DNA from: Paenibacillus_AA sp045062745
Lineage (GTDB): Bacteria; Bacillota; Bacilli; Paenibacillales; NBRC-103111
Assembly (NCBI RefSeq): GCF_045062745.1
Contig: NZ_JBJGED010000015.1
Coordinates: forward strand, 1-64,000
Reading direction: 5' to 3'
Length of the DNA: 64,000 nucleotides
The position numbers and the translations under genes are program-made. Of the stretch, positions 8,366-16,812 are shown in pieces. The notes under the pieces are model-generated. The model was not told where the DNA came from and did not search any database. It saw only the letters and a program-made list of their open reading frames with translations. Within the stretch, counting starts at the first letter, position 1; the number at the start of each line of letters is the position of its first letter.

Positions 8366-10388
8366 TGTCGACGGCCAGCTTCTCGCCGATTCCGAGCGAC
8401 CGGAGCTCTTCGATGGTCGCTTCTCCGATTTTTTTGATCGATCCGAAATGCTTGAGCAGCGCCTTGCGCCGCTTCTCGCCTATACCCGGGATCGAATCGA
8501 GCCGGGAGGCGACCATGGATTTGGCCCGCGTCTCCCGGTGGAAGGTGATCGCGAAGCGGTGCACCTCGTCCTGGATACGCTGCAGCAAATAAAATTCCTG
8601 GCTGTCGCGCGGGAGCGGTATGACTTCCGCCGGATCCCCCATCATGAGCTGCGCCGTCTTGTGCTTCTCGTCCTTCACGAGGCCGCACACCGGGATATAG
8701 AGGCCCAGTTCGTTCTCTAGCACGTCCAAGGCGGCCGAGATTTGCCCTCTGCCGCCGTCGACGACGACGAGGTCGGGCAGCGGCAAGCTCTCCTTCAGCA
8801 CCCGCTCGTAGCGGCGGCGGATCACTTCCCGCATCGTCTCGTAGTCGTCCGGTCCTCGGACGGTTTTCACCTTGAACTTGCGGTATTCCTTGCGGTCCGG
8901 CTTGCCGTCGACGAAGACAACCATGGCGGACACCGGATCGGTGCCCTGGATGTTCGAGTTGTCGAACGCCTCGATGCGTCGGATCGCTTCGGTACCGAGC
9001 CATTGGCCGAGGTTCTCGACCGCTTTGACCGTCCGGCCTTCATCCCGTTCGATGAGACGGAACTTCTCCTCCAGCCCGACCCGGGCGTTCTCCATCGCCA
9101 TCCCGACGAGCTGCTTCTTCAGCCCGCGCTGCGGCTGCACCACCTTCACCTTCAGCCAGCTCTCGAGCGCCTCGCGCGCGTCGCGGCTGGCTACGGTGGC
9201 GGCGGACGGCGCTTCGGCGGATGCCTCCCCGGCCGCGACGGCGGCAGCAGTATCGACGCCACCGACGTCGGCTACATCCGCTGCGTCGGCCGTGTGGTCG
9301 GCGTCGGCCTGTAGGTCGCTCTCCGCCGACTCGGCGGAGATAGCCGCCACCAAGGCCGCCGCCGACACCGACGCTTCCTTCGCGGCGGCAGCTTCTCCAG
9401 CCGGCATGCCCTTGTCAGCCGCCGGGGCTTCGATCGTCTCGACCGGCAGGAAAATCTCCCGCGGCAACGCCGGGTTGTCGCCGTAATATTGCGTGACGAA
9501 CGAGATGAAGTCGTCGTACGCGTCGCTATAGTACGGGAACGTCGACGTCTTCCGTTCGATCAGCTTACCCTGACGGATGTACAAAATCTGCACGCACATC
9601 CAGCCCTTGTCCACCGCGTAGCCGAATACGTCCCGGTCGGTCCGGTCGGCCATCGTGATTTTCTGCTTCTCCATCAGGGCGTCGATGCTGTGAATGAGGT
9701 CGCGCAGCTCTTTCGCCCGTTCGAAGTTCAGCTCCTCGGCCGCGGTCTGCATTTTTTCGGTCAACTCATCCTTAATCTGCTCATGCCCGCCGTTCAGGAA
9801 TTTCGTAATCTGCTGGACGAGCTTATCGTTCTCCGCTTGGGACACATCGAACTCGCACGGTGCGAGACATTGCCCCAGGTGATAATACAGGCATACCCGT
9901 TCCGGCAGTGTCTTGCACTTGCGCAGCGGGAACATTCGGTCGAGCAGCTTTTTCGTCTCTTGCGCCGCGAACGCGTTCGGATAAGGGCCGAAATATTTGC
10001 CTTTATCCTTCAACACCTTCCTAGTAACCTCTAATCTCGGATGCGTCTCATTCGTAATTTTGATATACGGAAACGTCTTGTCGTCCTTCAGGAGCACGTT
10101 ATAGCGGGGCTGATGCTGCTTGATCAAGTTCAGCTCCAGAATGAGCGCTTCCACGTTGCTCGACGTCACGATATATTCGAAATCGCATATGTCCGCGACC
10201 AGCCGCTGCGTCTTGGCGTCGTGGCTGCCCATGAAGTAGGACCGCACGCGGTTCTTCAGCACTTTCGCCTTGCCGACGTAGATGATGACGCCGTCCTTGT
10301 TCTTCATGAGATAACAGCCCGGCTGCGCCGGCAGGAGCGCCAGCTTGTTGCGGATTGCGGTCTGCACCGCCTTGCGGTCGTCCTTCAC
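8322..10388 (-). CDS. uvrC: excinuclease ABC subunit C with a large Ala-rich insertion
   Basis: 688 residues, versus about 600 in most Bacillales UvrC. Domains in order: GIY-YIG nuclease (about 15-95, with PGCYLM and YVGKA), a four-Cys cluster (C158, C166, C174, C178) matching the reported iron-sulfur motif, the UVR domain that binds UvrB (about 204-241), the RNase H-like C-terminal nuclease (about 430-600) and a helix-hairpin-helix pair at the end (IPGIGEKRRKALL). Residues 321-403 are an Ala/Asp/Glu-rich low-complexity insertion between the UVR and RNase H-like parts. It makes the incisions on both sides of a lesion in nucleotide excision repair. The GTG start at 10388 has GGAGGGG 8 bases upstream. 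Confidence 0.95.
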   Translation of the reverse strand: MKDDRKAVQTAIRNKLALLPAQPGCYLMKNKDGVIIYVGKAKVLKNRVRSYFMGSHDAKTQRLVADICDFEYIVTSSNVEALILELNLIKQHQPRYNVLLKDDKTFPYIKITNETHPRLEVTRKVLKDKGKYFGPYPNAFAAQETKKLLDRMFPLRKCKTLPERVCLYYHLGQCLAPCEFDVSQAENDKLVQQITKFLNGGHEQIKDELTEKMQTAAEELNFERAKELRDLIHSIDALMEKQKITMADRTDRDVFGYAVDKGWMCVQILYIRQGKLIERKTSTFPYYSDAYDDFISFVTQYYGDNPALPREIFLPVETIEAPAADKGMPAGEAAAAKEASVSAAALVAAISAESAESDLQADADHTADAADVADVGGVDTAAAVAAGEASAEAPSAATVASRDAREALESWLKVKVVQPQRGLKKQLVGMAMENARVGLEEKFRLIERDEGRTVKAVENLGQWLGTEAIRRIEAFDNSNIQGTDPVSAMVVFVDGKPDRKEYRKFKVKTVRGPDDYETMREVIRRRYERVLKESLPLPDLVVVDGGRGQISAALDVLENELGLYIPVCGLVKDEKHKTAQLMMGDPAEVIPLPRDSQEFYLLQRIQDEVHRFAITFHRETRAKSMVASRLDSIPGIGEKRRKALLKHFGSIKKIGEATIEELRSLGIGEKLAVDIKKALQGEESTPTT

Positions 10389-10411
10389 TTACGTTCCCCT
10401 CCACCAAGAAA

Positions 10412-10452
10412 TAAAAGGCTCTTTTTCAGCTAGCCGAAAAAGAGCCTTCTCT
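10412..10452 (-). terminator. intrinsic terminator between trxA and uvrC
   Basis: Perfect 11-base arms GGCTCTTTTTC (10417-10427) and GAAAAAGAGCC (10436-10446) are followed on the minus strand by TTTTATTTC. It lies 28 bases after trxA and immediately before the uvrC ribosome binding site. Confidence 0.85.
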
Positions 10453-10480
10453 TTGCTCCCAGCCCCCATGAGGACCAAGC

Positions 10481-10798
10481 TTACATATGGCGGCCTACCA
10501 CGCTCTTCAGCGCGTCCTTCGGCTTGAAGCCCACCACTTTGTCAACCGGCTGCCCATCCTTGAACACGATCAAGGTAGGAATGCTCATTACGCCGAAGCG
10601 AGCGGCCGATTCCGGGTTGTCATCGACGTTTACTTTCGCGATTTTGAGCTGGCTGCCGATTTCCTGGTCGAGCTCTTCCAGTACCGGAGCGATCATTTTG
10701 CAAGGGCCGCACCAAGGGGCCCAAAAATCTACAAGGACGGTTCCGCCGCCTTCAACTTCGGATTTGAACGATTGGTCAGATACGCTGACGATTGCCAT
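10481..10798 (-). CDS. trxA: thioredoxin
   Basis: 105 residues with the classical thioredoxin fold. The active site WCGPC has redox cysteines C30 and C33, the buried Asp lies in LVDFWAPW, and the cis-proline motif is in SIPTLIVF. It reduces protein disulfides in the cytoplasm using electrons from thioredoxin reductase. It is a single-gene unit: an intrinsic terminator follows before uvrC, and 319 non-coding bases precede it. An AGGAGG-type site lies just upstream of the ATG. Confidence 0.97.
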   Translation of the reverse strand: MAIVSVSDQSFKSEVEGGGTVLVDFWAPWCGPCKMIAPVLEELDQEIGSQLKIAKVNVDDNPESAARFGVMSIPTLIVFKDGQPVDKVVGFKPKDALKSVVGRHM

Positions 10799-11009
10799 AT
10801 TGGATGTCCTCCTTAAGCGCTTTGGGTAAATGCCAAGTCCGACTTATAAAATGTAAGTACGGGTATGCTGTAATATTAATCAATTTTGGTCAACATGTAA
10901 AGTGTGCCTCAACTCGAGGTTGATCATGAGCCCGGGCGGCTGTATAATTCAGGGTGCATGAGGGGATGTATGAAGGTGCATACTAGGAAAAGTTAGCGAT
11001 CGGTATCGA

Positions 11010-11044
11010 GAAAGTTCTGCAATTGTTGCACAATTGTCACTTTC
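11010..11044. promoter_or_regulatory. operator-like dyad upstream of the 44-residue protein gene
   Basis: GAAAGT..TGCAATTGT and ACAATTG..ACTTTC form an interrupted palindrome centred near 11028, ending 6 bases upstream of the -35 hexamer at 11051. The position suits a regulator site, but none is identified. Confidence 0.45.
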
Positions 11045-11050
11045 TTGAGC

Positions 11051-11080
11051 TTTACAAGGCAGGCGCACCTTGGGTATACT
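11051..11080 (+). promoter_or_regulatory. sigma-A-like promoter for the 44-residue protein gene
   Basis: TTTACA (11051-11056), an 18-base spacer and TATACT (11075-11080) lie 37 bases upstream of the ATG at 11118. Confidence 0.6.
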
Positions 11081-11117
11081 GAACGCATAAGGAAAAGGGT
11101 GTAGGAGGCATACTTGT

Positions 11118-11252
11118 ATGAATGACCCCAGACTTCACGTCAACGAAGAACCTAGCAACGATTTCCTGGATGTAGGCATCGGGCTGGGTGTGACCTTCGG
11201 ATTTTTCTTTTTAATGGCGCTTGCGGCTACGATTATTAAGCTGTACATATAA
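11118..11252 (+). CDS. 44-residue single-pass membrane protein, unknown function
   Basis: A short gene not easily found by length cut-offs. The ATG at 11118 is preceded by GTAGGAGGC with 9-base spacing, a strong ribosome binding site, and the stop TAA is at 11250-11252. The product starts with an acidic, probably cytoplasmic 18-residue head (MNDPRLHVNEEPSNDFLD) followed by one hydrophobic helix of about 22 residues ending in KLYI. A good promoter lies upstream and a hairpin with T-run lies 31 bases downstream, so this is a self-contained transcription unit. I do not recognise a family. Confidence 0.7.
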   Translation: MNDPRLHVNEEPSNDFLDVGIGLGVTFGFFFLMALAATIIKLYI

Positions 11253-11281
11253 GAGCCGACTCTCGACGAACAGAACAGACA

Positions 11282-11308
11282 GGGCCACCCTCGGGTGGCT
11301 CTTTTTGT
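11282..11308 (+). terminator. intrinsic terminator after the 44-residue protein gene
   Basis: GCCACCC (11284-11290), a 3-base loop and GGGTGGC pairing are followed by TCTTTTTGTG. Confidence 0.8.
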
Positions 11309-11400
11309 GTTGGCTGGTGGCCCAGCTCCCCCGATAGAACCCAAAAAACGAAGCCACCCGCTCGGATGGCTCCTCCATGTCGTAACATATGTAAGACCGA

Positions 11401-11703
11401 TTAATGGTCCCCGTGGTTGCCTTGGCTAGGATTGAAGATCATGAAGCCCTCTTCCTTGCCGTACAAGTAATCGATCTTCACACCGTCGAGCAGCGGCTCG
11501 TCCTTCGCGACGATCACGTCGATGCCTTTGTCGGTGGACACGACTTCGTCGCCTTCCCCCGGCTGGTCCAGATCGAGGCCATAGTGGGCATGATCGCCAT
11601 GCTTGTGGGTGACCAGCACGCGAAGCTTCAGGTCCTTATTCTCTTCCTTCTCCAGCTCCTGCAGCAAGACTTTAGCGGCGTTGCGCGTAATTTTTACGTC
11701 CAT
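11401..11703 (-). CDS. HesB/IscA-fold protein lacking the cluster-binding cysteines
   Basis: 100 residues with the HesB/IscA beta-fold: MDVKITRNAAKVLLQEL at the start, then GLDLD and a C-terminal block ending GFMIFNPSQGNHGDH. IscA and SufA carry three conserved cysteines, two of them in a C-terminal CGC; this protein has none, and the C-terminal block is His/Gly/Asp-rich instead. That places it with the cysteine-less HesB-like subgroup of Firmicutes, of unknown function. The ATG at 11703 has AAGGAG 8 bases upstream; the longer open frame to 11835 has a non-family N-terminus. It follows dnaI by about 150 bases on the same strand. Confidence 0.8.
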   Translation of the reverse strand: MDVKITRNAAKVLLQELEKEENKDLKLRVLVTHKHGDHAHYGLDLDQPGEGDEVVSTDKGIDVIVAKDEPLLDGVKIDYLYGKEEGFMIFNPSQGNHGDH

Positions 11704-11849
11704 CCCGAACATCTCCTTTGGATCCCTCATAATTAAGTGACGCACTCGTAGGGCTTGGCTACCCTGTGGCACCTTCATTGTAAGGGAAGCGAAGCCTGAA
11801 CGCAACCTGAACGCAACCGCAGAACGGGCCGACACAGCGCGAAAAACGT

Positions 11850-12812
11850 CTACAGCGTTTTTCCCGCTCCCCGCTTGTTGTAGCCACCCACCGTGATGAC
11901 GCTCACGAACGGACGAATCCGGTCCATAATACGCTGCCCCTTGAACTCCTCCTCGCCGTCGCGGCTCGTGAAGCTGAAGTGCTGCTCGAGCGCGTCCAGC
12001 TCATAGTTGGACGTGAAGAACGTCGGCTTCCGGTTCATCCGGTAGTTGAGGATCGCGCCCATCACATGGTCTCGCGCCCAAGGGTTCAAGTTCTCCGCCC
12101 CGATGTCGTCGAACACGAGCAGATCGGTCTCCTTCATCAGCTCGACCGTCTCCTTGAGCCGCTGCGGCTCGGCGATCATCGCCTTCAGGTCCTCTACGAA
12201 ATCCGGCATGTACACGATCACCCCGGTCAAGCCTTGCTGGGCCAGCTGATGCAGCATGTAGCACATGAGGAACGTCTTGCCCGTCCCGAACTTCCCTACG
12301 AGGTACAGCCCTTCGCGCTGCAGCCCGTCCTCCTTCGTCCGGTCGATGTAATCCTGCAGCTGGCTTACGGCCTGCGCCCGCTCCAGGTCCATGAGCAAGA
12401 TATCCTCGCTCGAATATCCGTCCTCCAGCGCCTTATCGTCAATGTAAAAGCTGCGGATGCGGCTCCGGATCGCCTGCCGCGTGCTCTCGGAGAGCTGCTT
12501 TTTGCAGGCCACTTTGTAATCGTGGATGTACGTGTGCCCGGCGTTCTCCTCCACGGCGAGCCGGGTGTAATGCCCTTGGAAGTCGTTCGGGCACTTGTCT
12601 AGCCCCGGGCAATTCGAGCAGTTGCGGTACTCGGTCACGTATTGGTACAACCGATTCATATGAATTTTTAGCGTAGGCTCGTCCAGCTCGGGATGCTTCG
12701 CCCGCAGCTTGGCGATAAGCGGATCGGAGAGCAGCTCCTGGATCGTCTTCTCCGCCTTCTGCATGAAGGTCATGTCCGGCAGACCCGACAACAACCGCGA
12801 TAATGATTCCAC
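11850..12812 (-). CDS. dnaI: primosomal protein DnaI (helicase loader ATPase)
   Basis: 320 residues, near the B. subtilis length. The N-terminal helicase-binding domain has the zinc ligands C65, C68, C74, H81 and C103. The C-terminal AAA+ domain shows Walker A GKFGTGKT (about 173-180), Walker B LLVFDDIGAE and an arginine-rich end. DnaI loads the replicative helicase DnaC onto DNA with DnaB and DnaD at oriC and at stalled forks. It lies 16 bases downstream of dnaB, the conserved Bacillales order, although nrdR, often found upstream, is not here. Confidence 0.95.
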   Translation of the reverse strand: MESLSRLLSGLPDMTFMQKAEKTIQELLSDPLIAKLRAKHPELDEPTLKIHMNRLYQYVTEYRNCSNCPGLDKCPNDFQGHYTRLAVEENAGHTYIHDYKVACKKQLSESTRQAIRSRIRSFYIDDKALEDGYSSEDILLMDLERAQAVSQLQDYIDRTKEDGLQREGLYLVGKFGTGKTFLMCYMLHQLAQQGLTGVIVYMPDFVEDLKAMIAEPQRLKETVELMKETDLLVFDDIGAENLNPWARDHVMGAILNYRMNRKPTFFTSNYELDALEQHFSFTSRDGEEEFKGQRIMDRIRPFVSVITVGGYNKRGAGKTL

Positions 12813-12828
12813 TGTCCCTCTCCTCTCC

Positions 12829-14460
12829 TTACTTCAGCTTGCCGTCCAGCTTGCGGGCCTTCTGGCGCATCGCCTCCAGCTGCTCGCTCGTTAGCGGAGC
12901 GCCGGCGGGCACATCGGTGATGATCGAAATTTTCGGCTTGTTCGACCGGCCGCCCGAGGAGACGCGCCCCCCGCGTGAACCGCCTGCGCCTGCCCCTGCC
13001 AAGGACGCCCCCGATCCGGCGGATCTCCGCCCTTCGGCATAGCTCGCCCGCTTGAGCGTCTGCTCCCGGATGTAATCGACCGCCTGTTCGTAGGTGCCCA
13101 CACCCTTGGCCAGCATATTGGAGGCGACCGAGTCTATGTACCCTTTGGTCCACGAGGATTCCTTGTACACATGCAGATGATGGATCATAACGTTGATCAC
13201 TTCGTCCGGCAGCTTGTAATTGATGTCGATCTTCTCGAAAATGTCCGACACGGTCTTCGGCACCGTGCCCTTCGGGAAAAACCGTCGCAACATAACCGTA
13301 TACGGCTCGTTGCGCAGCAGCGCGTTATATTGGTGGATATCGCACTGGCCCGCGAACAGCGCGGGAAGCTCGAGATAATAGCTCATCTCGACCGTCTTCT
13401 CCTCGTTCCCTTCCCACTCCGCGTCATCGGACGACGACCCGGCCGAGGTATCCGCCAAGTTAGGGCTCACAGCCTTCGCCGCGGCCTTGGTTGAACTCGG
13501 TCCGCCGGCTCCCGCTCCAGCTCCGCCCGTCTGCGACACAGCCTTCGTGATGTGCCGCTCGCGCTCCTCATCGCGCTTGCGCCCCTGACGGTAGTACAAG
13601 TTCGCCTTGTACTGCAGCATCTCCACCTGCAGCTCGCCGTCCTCCGCGAACATGCCGTCCTCGTCGAGCAGTCGGCACGTCTCGAGCAGCGTCAGGGCGT
13701 ACTTGCGCGCGGTCATATTGATCGCGATCATCTGCTGCGGCTCGTACCGGAGCGCCTCGACGAACGCCCGGTTCGCCGATTCGCGAGGGAAGCGGGTGAT
13801 CAGGTCGGTATAGTGGAACGCCTTGCTCGTCACATCGAGCCCCGCGGTCCGCTCCCGCGCCGGGGCGGTCTCATAGAGCGCCTGCTCCAGCTCGAAGTCG
13901 ATCACCTGCGTGTTCAGTTGGAACAAATCGTAGAACGGCACGGAGATGTTCTCCGACACGGCCTCCGCCTCGGACAGCTCCTCCGGTTCGGGACTGAGGA
14001 ACGATTCCCGGATTTGCAGCACCGCATACTTGCCCACCTTGTCCCGCAGCAGCATAACCAAGTGCTGGTTCTTGAAAAATTCGTCCGGCACAAGCGGCGC
14101 CAGCAATTGATATTCGTAAAGGTAGTCTTCGAGGGACGGGAGATACTTGCGAGTCGTCTGAAGCAAGCCGACCGCCTCGAGCCGAGACGTCATCTCGACG
14201 AACAGCTTCCGCCCGCGCTCACCGGGCTCCAGGTCCAACGCGAGGAACAGCTTCCTCTGCTGCTCGAGCTCGGAGTATCCGGTCCGGTCAGCGGGAAGCT
14301 GTGCGGAGAGCGTCTGATAGATGCCGATCGCATACGCCCCGACCATCGGCTGATAGATCGACGCGAGCATCTTATGCTCCATGACGCCGAGGGCGAAATC
14401 CCGGTATACATAGAAGCGATGGTGCTCCGTAAAGTGGTGCATATTGGCGATTCTCATATC
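12829..14460 (-). CDS. dnaB: replication initiation and membrane attachment protein DnaB
   Basis: About 543 residues, longer than the 472 of B. subtilis DnaB. Two DnaB/DnaD-type helical domains are recognisable: the N-terminal winged-helix part around MLASIYQPMVGAYAIGIYQTL and the C-terminal YxxxIxxW-like part around DEVINVMIHHL and SSWTKGYIDSVASNMLAKGV. Two low-complexity stretches rich in Gly, Ala and Ser (coded at about 13425-13535 and 12955-13040) add length. With DnaD it recruits DnaI and helicase to the origin. The start is uncertain: ATG at 14460 or 14454 gives the family N-terminus, while a TTG at 14499 has no good ribosome binding site. dnaI follows after 16 bases. Confidence 0.9.
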   Translation of the reverse strand, partial: DMRIANMHHFTEHHRFYVYRDFALGVMEHKMLASIYQPMVGAYAIGIYQTLSAQLPADRTGYSELEQQRKLFLALDLEPGERGRKLFVEMTSRLEAVGLLQTTRKYLPSLEDYLYEYQLLAPLVPDEFFKNQHLVMLLRDKVGKYAVLQIRESFLSPEPEELSEAEAVSENISVPFYDLFQLNTQVIDFELEQALYETAPARERTAGLDVTSKAFHYTDLITRFPRESANRAFVEALRYEPQQMIAINMTARKYALTLLETCRLLDEDGMFAEDGELQVEMLQYKANLYYRQGRKRDEERERHITKAVSQTGGAGAGAGGPSSTKAAAKAVSPNLADTSAGSSSDDAEWEGNEEKTVEMSYYLELPALFAGQCDIHQYNALLRNEPYTVMLRRFFPKGTVPKTVSDIFEKIDINYKLPDEVINVMIHHLHVYKESSWTKGYIDSVASNMLAKGVGTYEQAVDYIREQTLKRASYAEGRRSAGSGASLAGAGAGGSRGGRVSSGGRSNKPKISIITDVPAGAPLTSEQLEAMRQKARKLDGKLK

Positions 14461-14557
14461 CATTAACCCCGTAAAATTGAATGGGTCCTTTCTCGACAAA
14501 GGTCGTCAGCTATCTTCATTCTATCACAAAACCCGACGCCCGGAGAAAAGGAATCTA

Positions 14558-16090
14558 TTAGGCTTCCAGCTGTTTGATAATGTCGCGCAGCCGGTCGGAG
14601 AGACGGTGCAGATCGGCTGAAATGTCGGCGATTTGCGTCAGCGCCGCCGACTGCTCGGCGATCGCCGAGTCCGCTTGCCGGCACCATGCCGAGAAGCGGC
14701 GGGCGGTCACGGCGATCTCCTGCGCCGCCGCGGCCGACTGCTGCGAGCCGGCCGTCACTCGCTCGGCGGACGCCGAAATATCTTCGATCTGCGCGGCAAT
14801 CGACTTCGTAGAGTCGAGGATCGCTTGGAATGTGCGCCCTGTCGCCAGCACGAGCTGCATCCCGCGCTCCAGCTCTTCGCGAGCCGCACCGACGGCCGAC
14901 GACGCCTGCTGCGCTTCCCGGCCCATCGACGCGACCCGGCGGGCGATCTGTTCGGCGAAATTCGCCGACTTCTTCGCGAGCCGGTGCATCTCCACGGCGA
15001 CCGCGCCGGAGCCTCGGCCTTGCTCGCCGGCCCTTGCCGCTTCGATCGAAGCGTTCAGAGCGAGCAGGTGCGCCTGGTCGGCGAGGTCGCGGGTCAGCTT
15101 CACGAGCGCCGCGGTCTCCGCCGAGGAGCGAATGAGCTCCCCGGTAACCGACTCCGACCGCTGCATCGCCTCCGCCAGCGCCTCTAACTGCCGGCTCAGC
15201 TGCGCAATCGCGACCTTCCCTGCGTCGGCGTTCCGAGTGGCGGCGATCGTGCCCTCCAGCACCGTTATGCACGCGTCCGCCAATCGGGTGATGTCCGCCG
15301 ACACTTGCTCGAGATGCGACTTCACCGCCTGCGTCTTCTCCACGTGGGAAGCCGAATCGTCCACTACCGAACCCAGTCGGACCGCGAGGTCCCGGTTCGT
15401 CCCGATCGTCATCGAGCTAGCCTGCAGCAAGCTCTCGGATGCCGCGAGCAGCTCGTACAGGGCCGACGACAGCTTGAAGCGGACGTCCCGCGCGTTGTCT
15501 TCCCGAAGCCTCGCCTGCTCGTCGGCCTCTTCCTGCCGATGTCGGCGGTTGGTCGCGAGCAGCCATGAGATCGCGGAGGCGGTTAATACAAGCAACATCG
15601 TTTGGACGATGACCATTATTAACGGATACTGAGCTTCCCCGTACACCAGCTCCGGCCATAATGCAGATCCGAGACCAAGCTGCAAGGCGAACAAGCCGGT
15701 CATGAGCCAGAGGAGCGATGGCCTCTCATAAAAGCTGACGACGGCCATGACAATGTAAAGAGAGCCGTGCAGCTCGATCCGTCCCCCGCTGCTGGCGATC
15801 AGGACGAGGCTGCCGAAGGTCAGGGCCAAGACGGCGAGAAGAGGAATCGCCCGATGAGCCCGCTGCACGGCAAACAGCCGGACTCCAGCTGCCAACAGAG
15901 CGGCCGGCACCGCGGCTAGCCCGACCAGCCAGGAACCATAGACGGCCATCACCTCGCGGAGCGGGACTCCGGCCTCTGCCCGGGCTCCCTCCCAATCCGG
16001 CCAGAGCAGTCCTGTCCCCAGAACGGCAGCCGTAAGCGCCACGCACCCCAGCGCCGCGATCAGCATCCAACCGTTCCTACGCTCGATCAT
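14558..16090 (-). CDS. methyl-accepting chemotaxis-like membrane protein
   Basis: 510 residues. The first 190 residues contain about six hydrophobic segments forming a membrane sensor module without a large external loop. The rest is helical and ends in an MCP-type signalling region: the hairpin tip reads LALNASIEAARAGEQGRGSG, which fits the core contacting CheA and CheW, although other tip residues (AVEMHRLAKKS) diverge from VAxEVRxLAExS. There is no HAMP domain. It may signal to the chemotaxis array or act outside it. The ATG at 16090 has GGAGGGGG 8 bases upstream. No ligand can be proposed. Confidence 0.82.
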   Translation of the reverse strand: MIERRNGWMLIAALGCVALTAAVLGTGLLWPDWEGARAEAGVPLREVMAVYGSWLVGLAAVPAALLAAGVRLFAVQRAHRAIPLLAVLALTFGSLVLIASSGGRIELHGSLYIVMAVVSFYERPSLLWLMTGLFALQLGLGSALWPELVYGEAQYPLIMVIVQTMLLVLTASAISWLLATNRRHRQEEADEQARLREDNARDVRFKLSSALYELLAASESLLQASSMTIGTNRDLAVRLGSVVDDSASHVEKTQAVKSHLEQVSADITRLADACITVLEGTIAATRNADAGKVAIAQLSRQLEALAEAMQRSESVTGELIRSSAETAALVKLTRDLADQAHLLALNASIEAARAGEQGRGSGAVAVEMHRLAKKSANFAEQIARRVASMGREAQQASSAVGAAREELERGMQLVLATGRTFQAILDSTKSIAAQIEDISASAERVTAGSQQSAAAAQEIAVTARRFSAWCRQADSAIAEQSAALTQIADISADLHRLSDRLRDIIKQLEA

Positions 16091-16176
16091 CGACCATTCC
16101 CCCTCCGCCATACCCAACCCTATGGTTGTACAATATGCGGAACAGCGGGAGATCGTGTGGACAGGCCGCTTAGTCA

Positions 16177-16194
16177 CCCCACAAAGTGACGTGG
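16177..16194 (+). repeat. family B half copy
   Basis: CCCCACAAAGTGACGTGG matches the left arm of family B copies at 16729 and 56807; the right arm is missing. Confidence 0.6.
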
Positions 16195-16213
16195 ACCTTT
16201 TATAACGAACGAA

Positions 16214-16237
16214 GGCCGCCCCATCATGGGAACGGCC
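16214..16237 (-). terminator. hairpin after the YuiB-like gene
   Basis: GGCCG...CCAT/ATGG...CGGCC arms with a TTCGTT tail on the minus strand, 19 bases beyond the stop at 16256. The T-tract is poor. Confidence 0.45.
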
Positions 16238-16255
16238 TGGCCCTGCGGGAAAACC

Positions 16256-16540
16256 TTAAAACATCTTGAAGCCTCGAACGCGCAGCGCCTTAATCGCACG
16301 GCCGCTCAAGTAGGCGCCTAGCAACCCGACCACGAACGGGGCATAATCGACAATGGTGTAGCTGCTGAGGTTGTCCCAGAGCGAGCCGGACGCCCAAGCC
16401 CAGTAGACGAGCATCCCAACGACGACGACGATGTACAGATAGACCGGGAACAAGGTCGTTTTGAGCAGCATATTGAAAATAAACCCGATACCGAACGCCA
16501 GCACAAAAATAAGCAAGGCCGCAATGACCAGCTGGATCAT
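16256..16540 (-). CDS. YuiB-like small membrane protein
   Basis: 94 residues, mostly hydrophobic, with about three membrane segments (5-24, 30-50, 65-85) and a basic C-terminus (RAIKALRVRGFKMF). The segment FGIGFIFNMLLKTTLFPVYLY resembles the start of the uncharacterised YuiB family found in Bacillales. Function is unknown. It is a single gene with a weak terminator, and its start lies 273 bases from the divergent hemQ gene. Confidence 0.65.
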   Translation of the reverse strand: MIQLVIAALLIFVLAFGIGFIFNMLLKTTLFPVYLYIVVVVGMLVYWAWASGSLWDNLSSYTIVDYAPFVVGLLGAYLSGRAIKALRVRGFKMF

Positions 16541-16728
16541 TTGAGCGCTCCTCCTGCCACATGAAGATTCATACCTTTTAGTTTATAAAAGCGAGCCAAG
16601 CAAAGTCAACCCGATCAGCCGGTTCGGAGCCCATTCCACACGGATTTGCGGCCGGTTCGTGACAGCTCTGTGACAGTGTTTGCCCTTTCCCTGCCGTTTC
16701 GCTACAATACGGGTAATACAACCCTTAA

Positions 16729-16785
16729 CCCCACAAAGTGCAACCATTGCTTCGAAGAGTACTCAGGTCCTTTGCGGGGACCCCG
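16729..16785 (+). repeat. family B inverted repeat, copy B1 (hemQ leader)
   Basis: CCCCACAAAG (16729-16738) pairs with CTTTGCGGGG (16770-16779) apart from one mismatch, followed by ACCCCGG as in the copy at 56807. It ends 28 bases before the hemQ start, so it could fold in the hemQ mRNA leader. Confidence 0.75.
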
Positions 16786-16812
16786 GAAAATGAATAAAAA
16801 GGAGCTTTTACG

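Larger units (their letters stand above)
10799..11117. other. divergent intergenic region between trxA and a small membrane protein gene
   Basis: Contains the trxA upstream region on the minus strand and, on the plus side, a long dyad (11010-11044) followed by a sigma-A-like promoter (11051-11080). No gene is visible. Confidence 0.6.

Noticed and set aside
11704..11835. 44-residue N-terminal extension of the HesB-like protein
   Set aside because: AAGGAG is correctly placed before the ATG at 11703 and the extension is not family-like.
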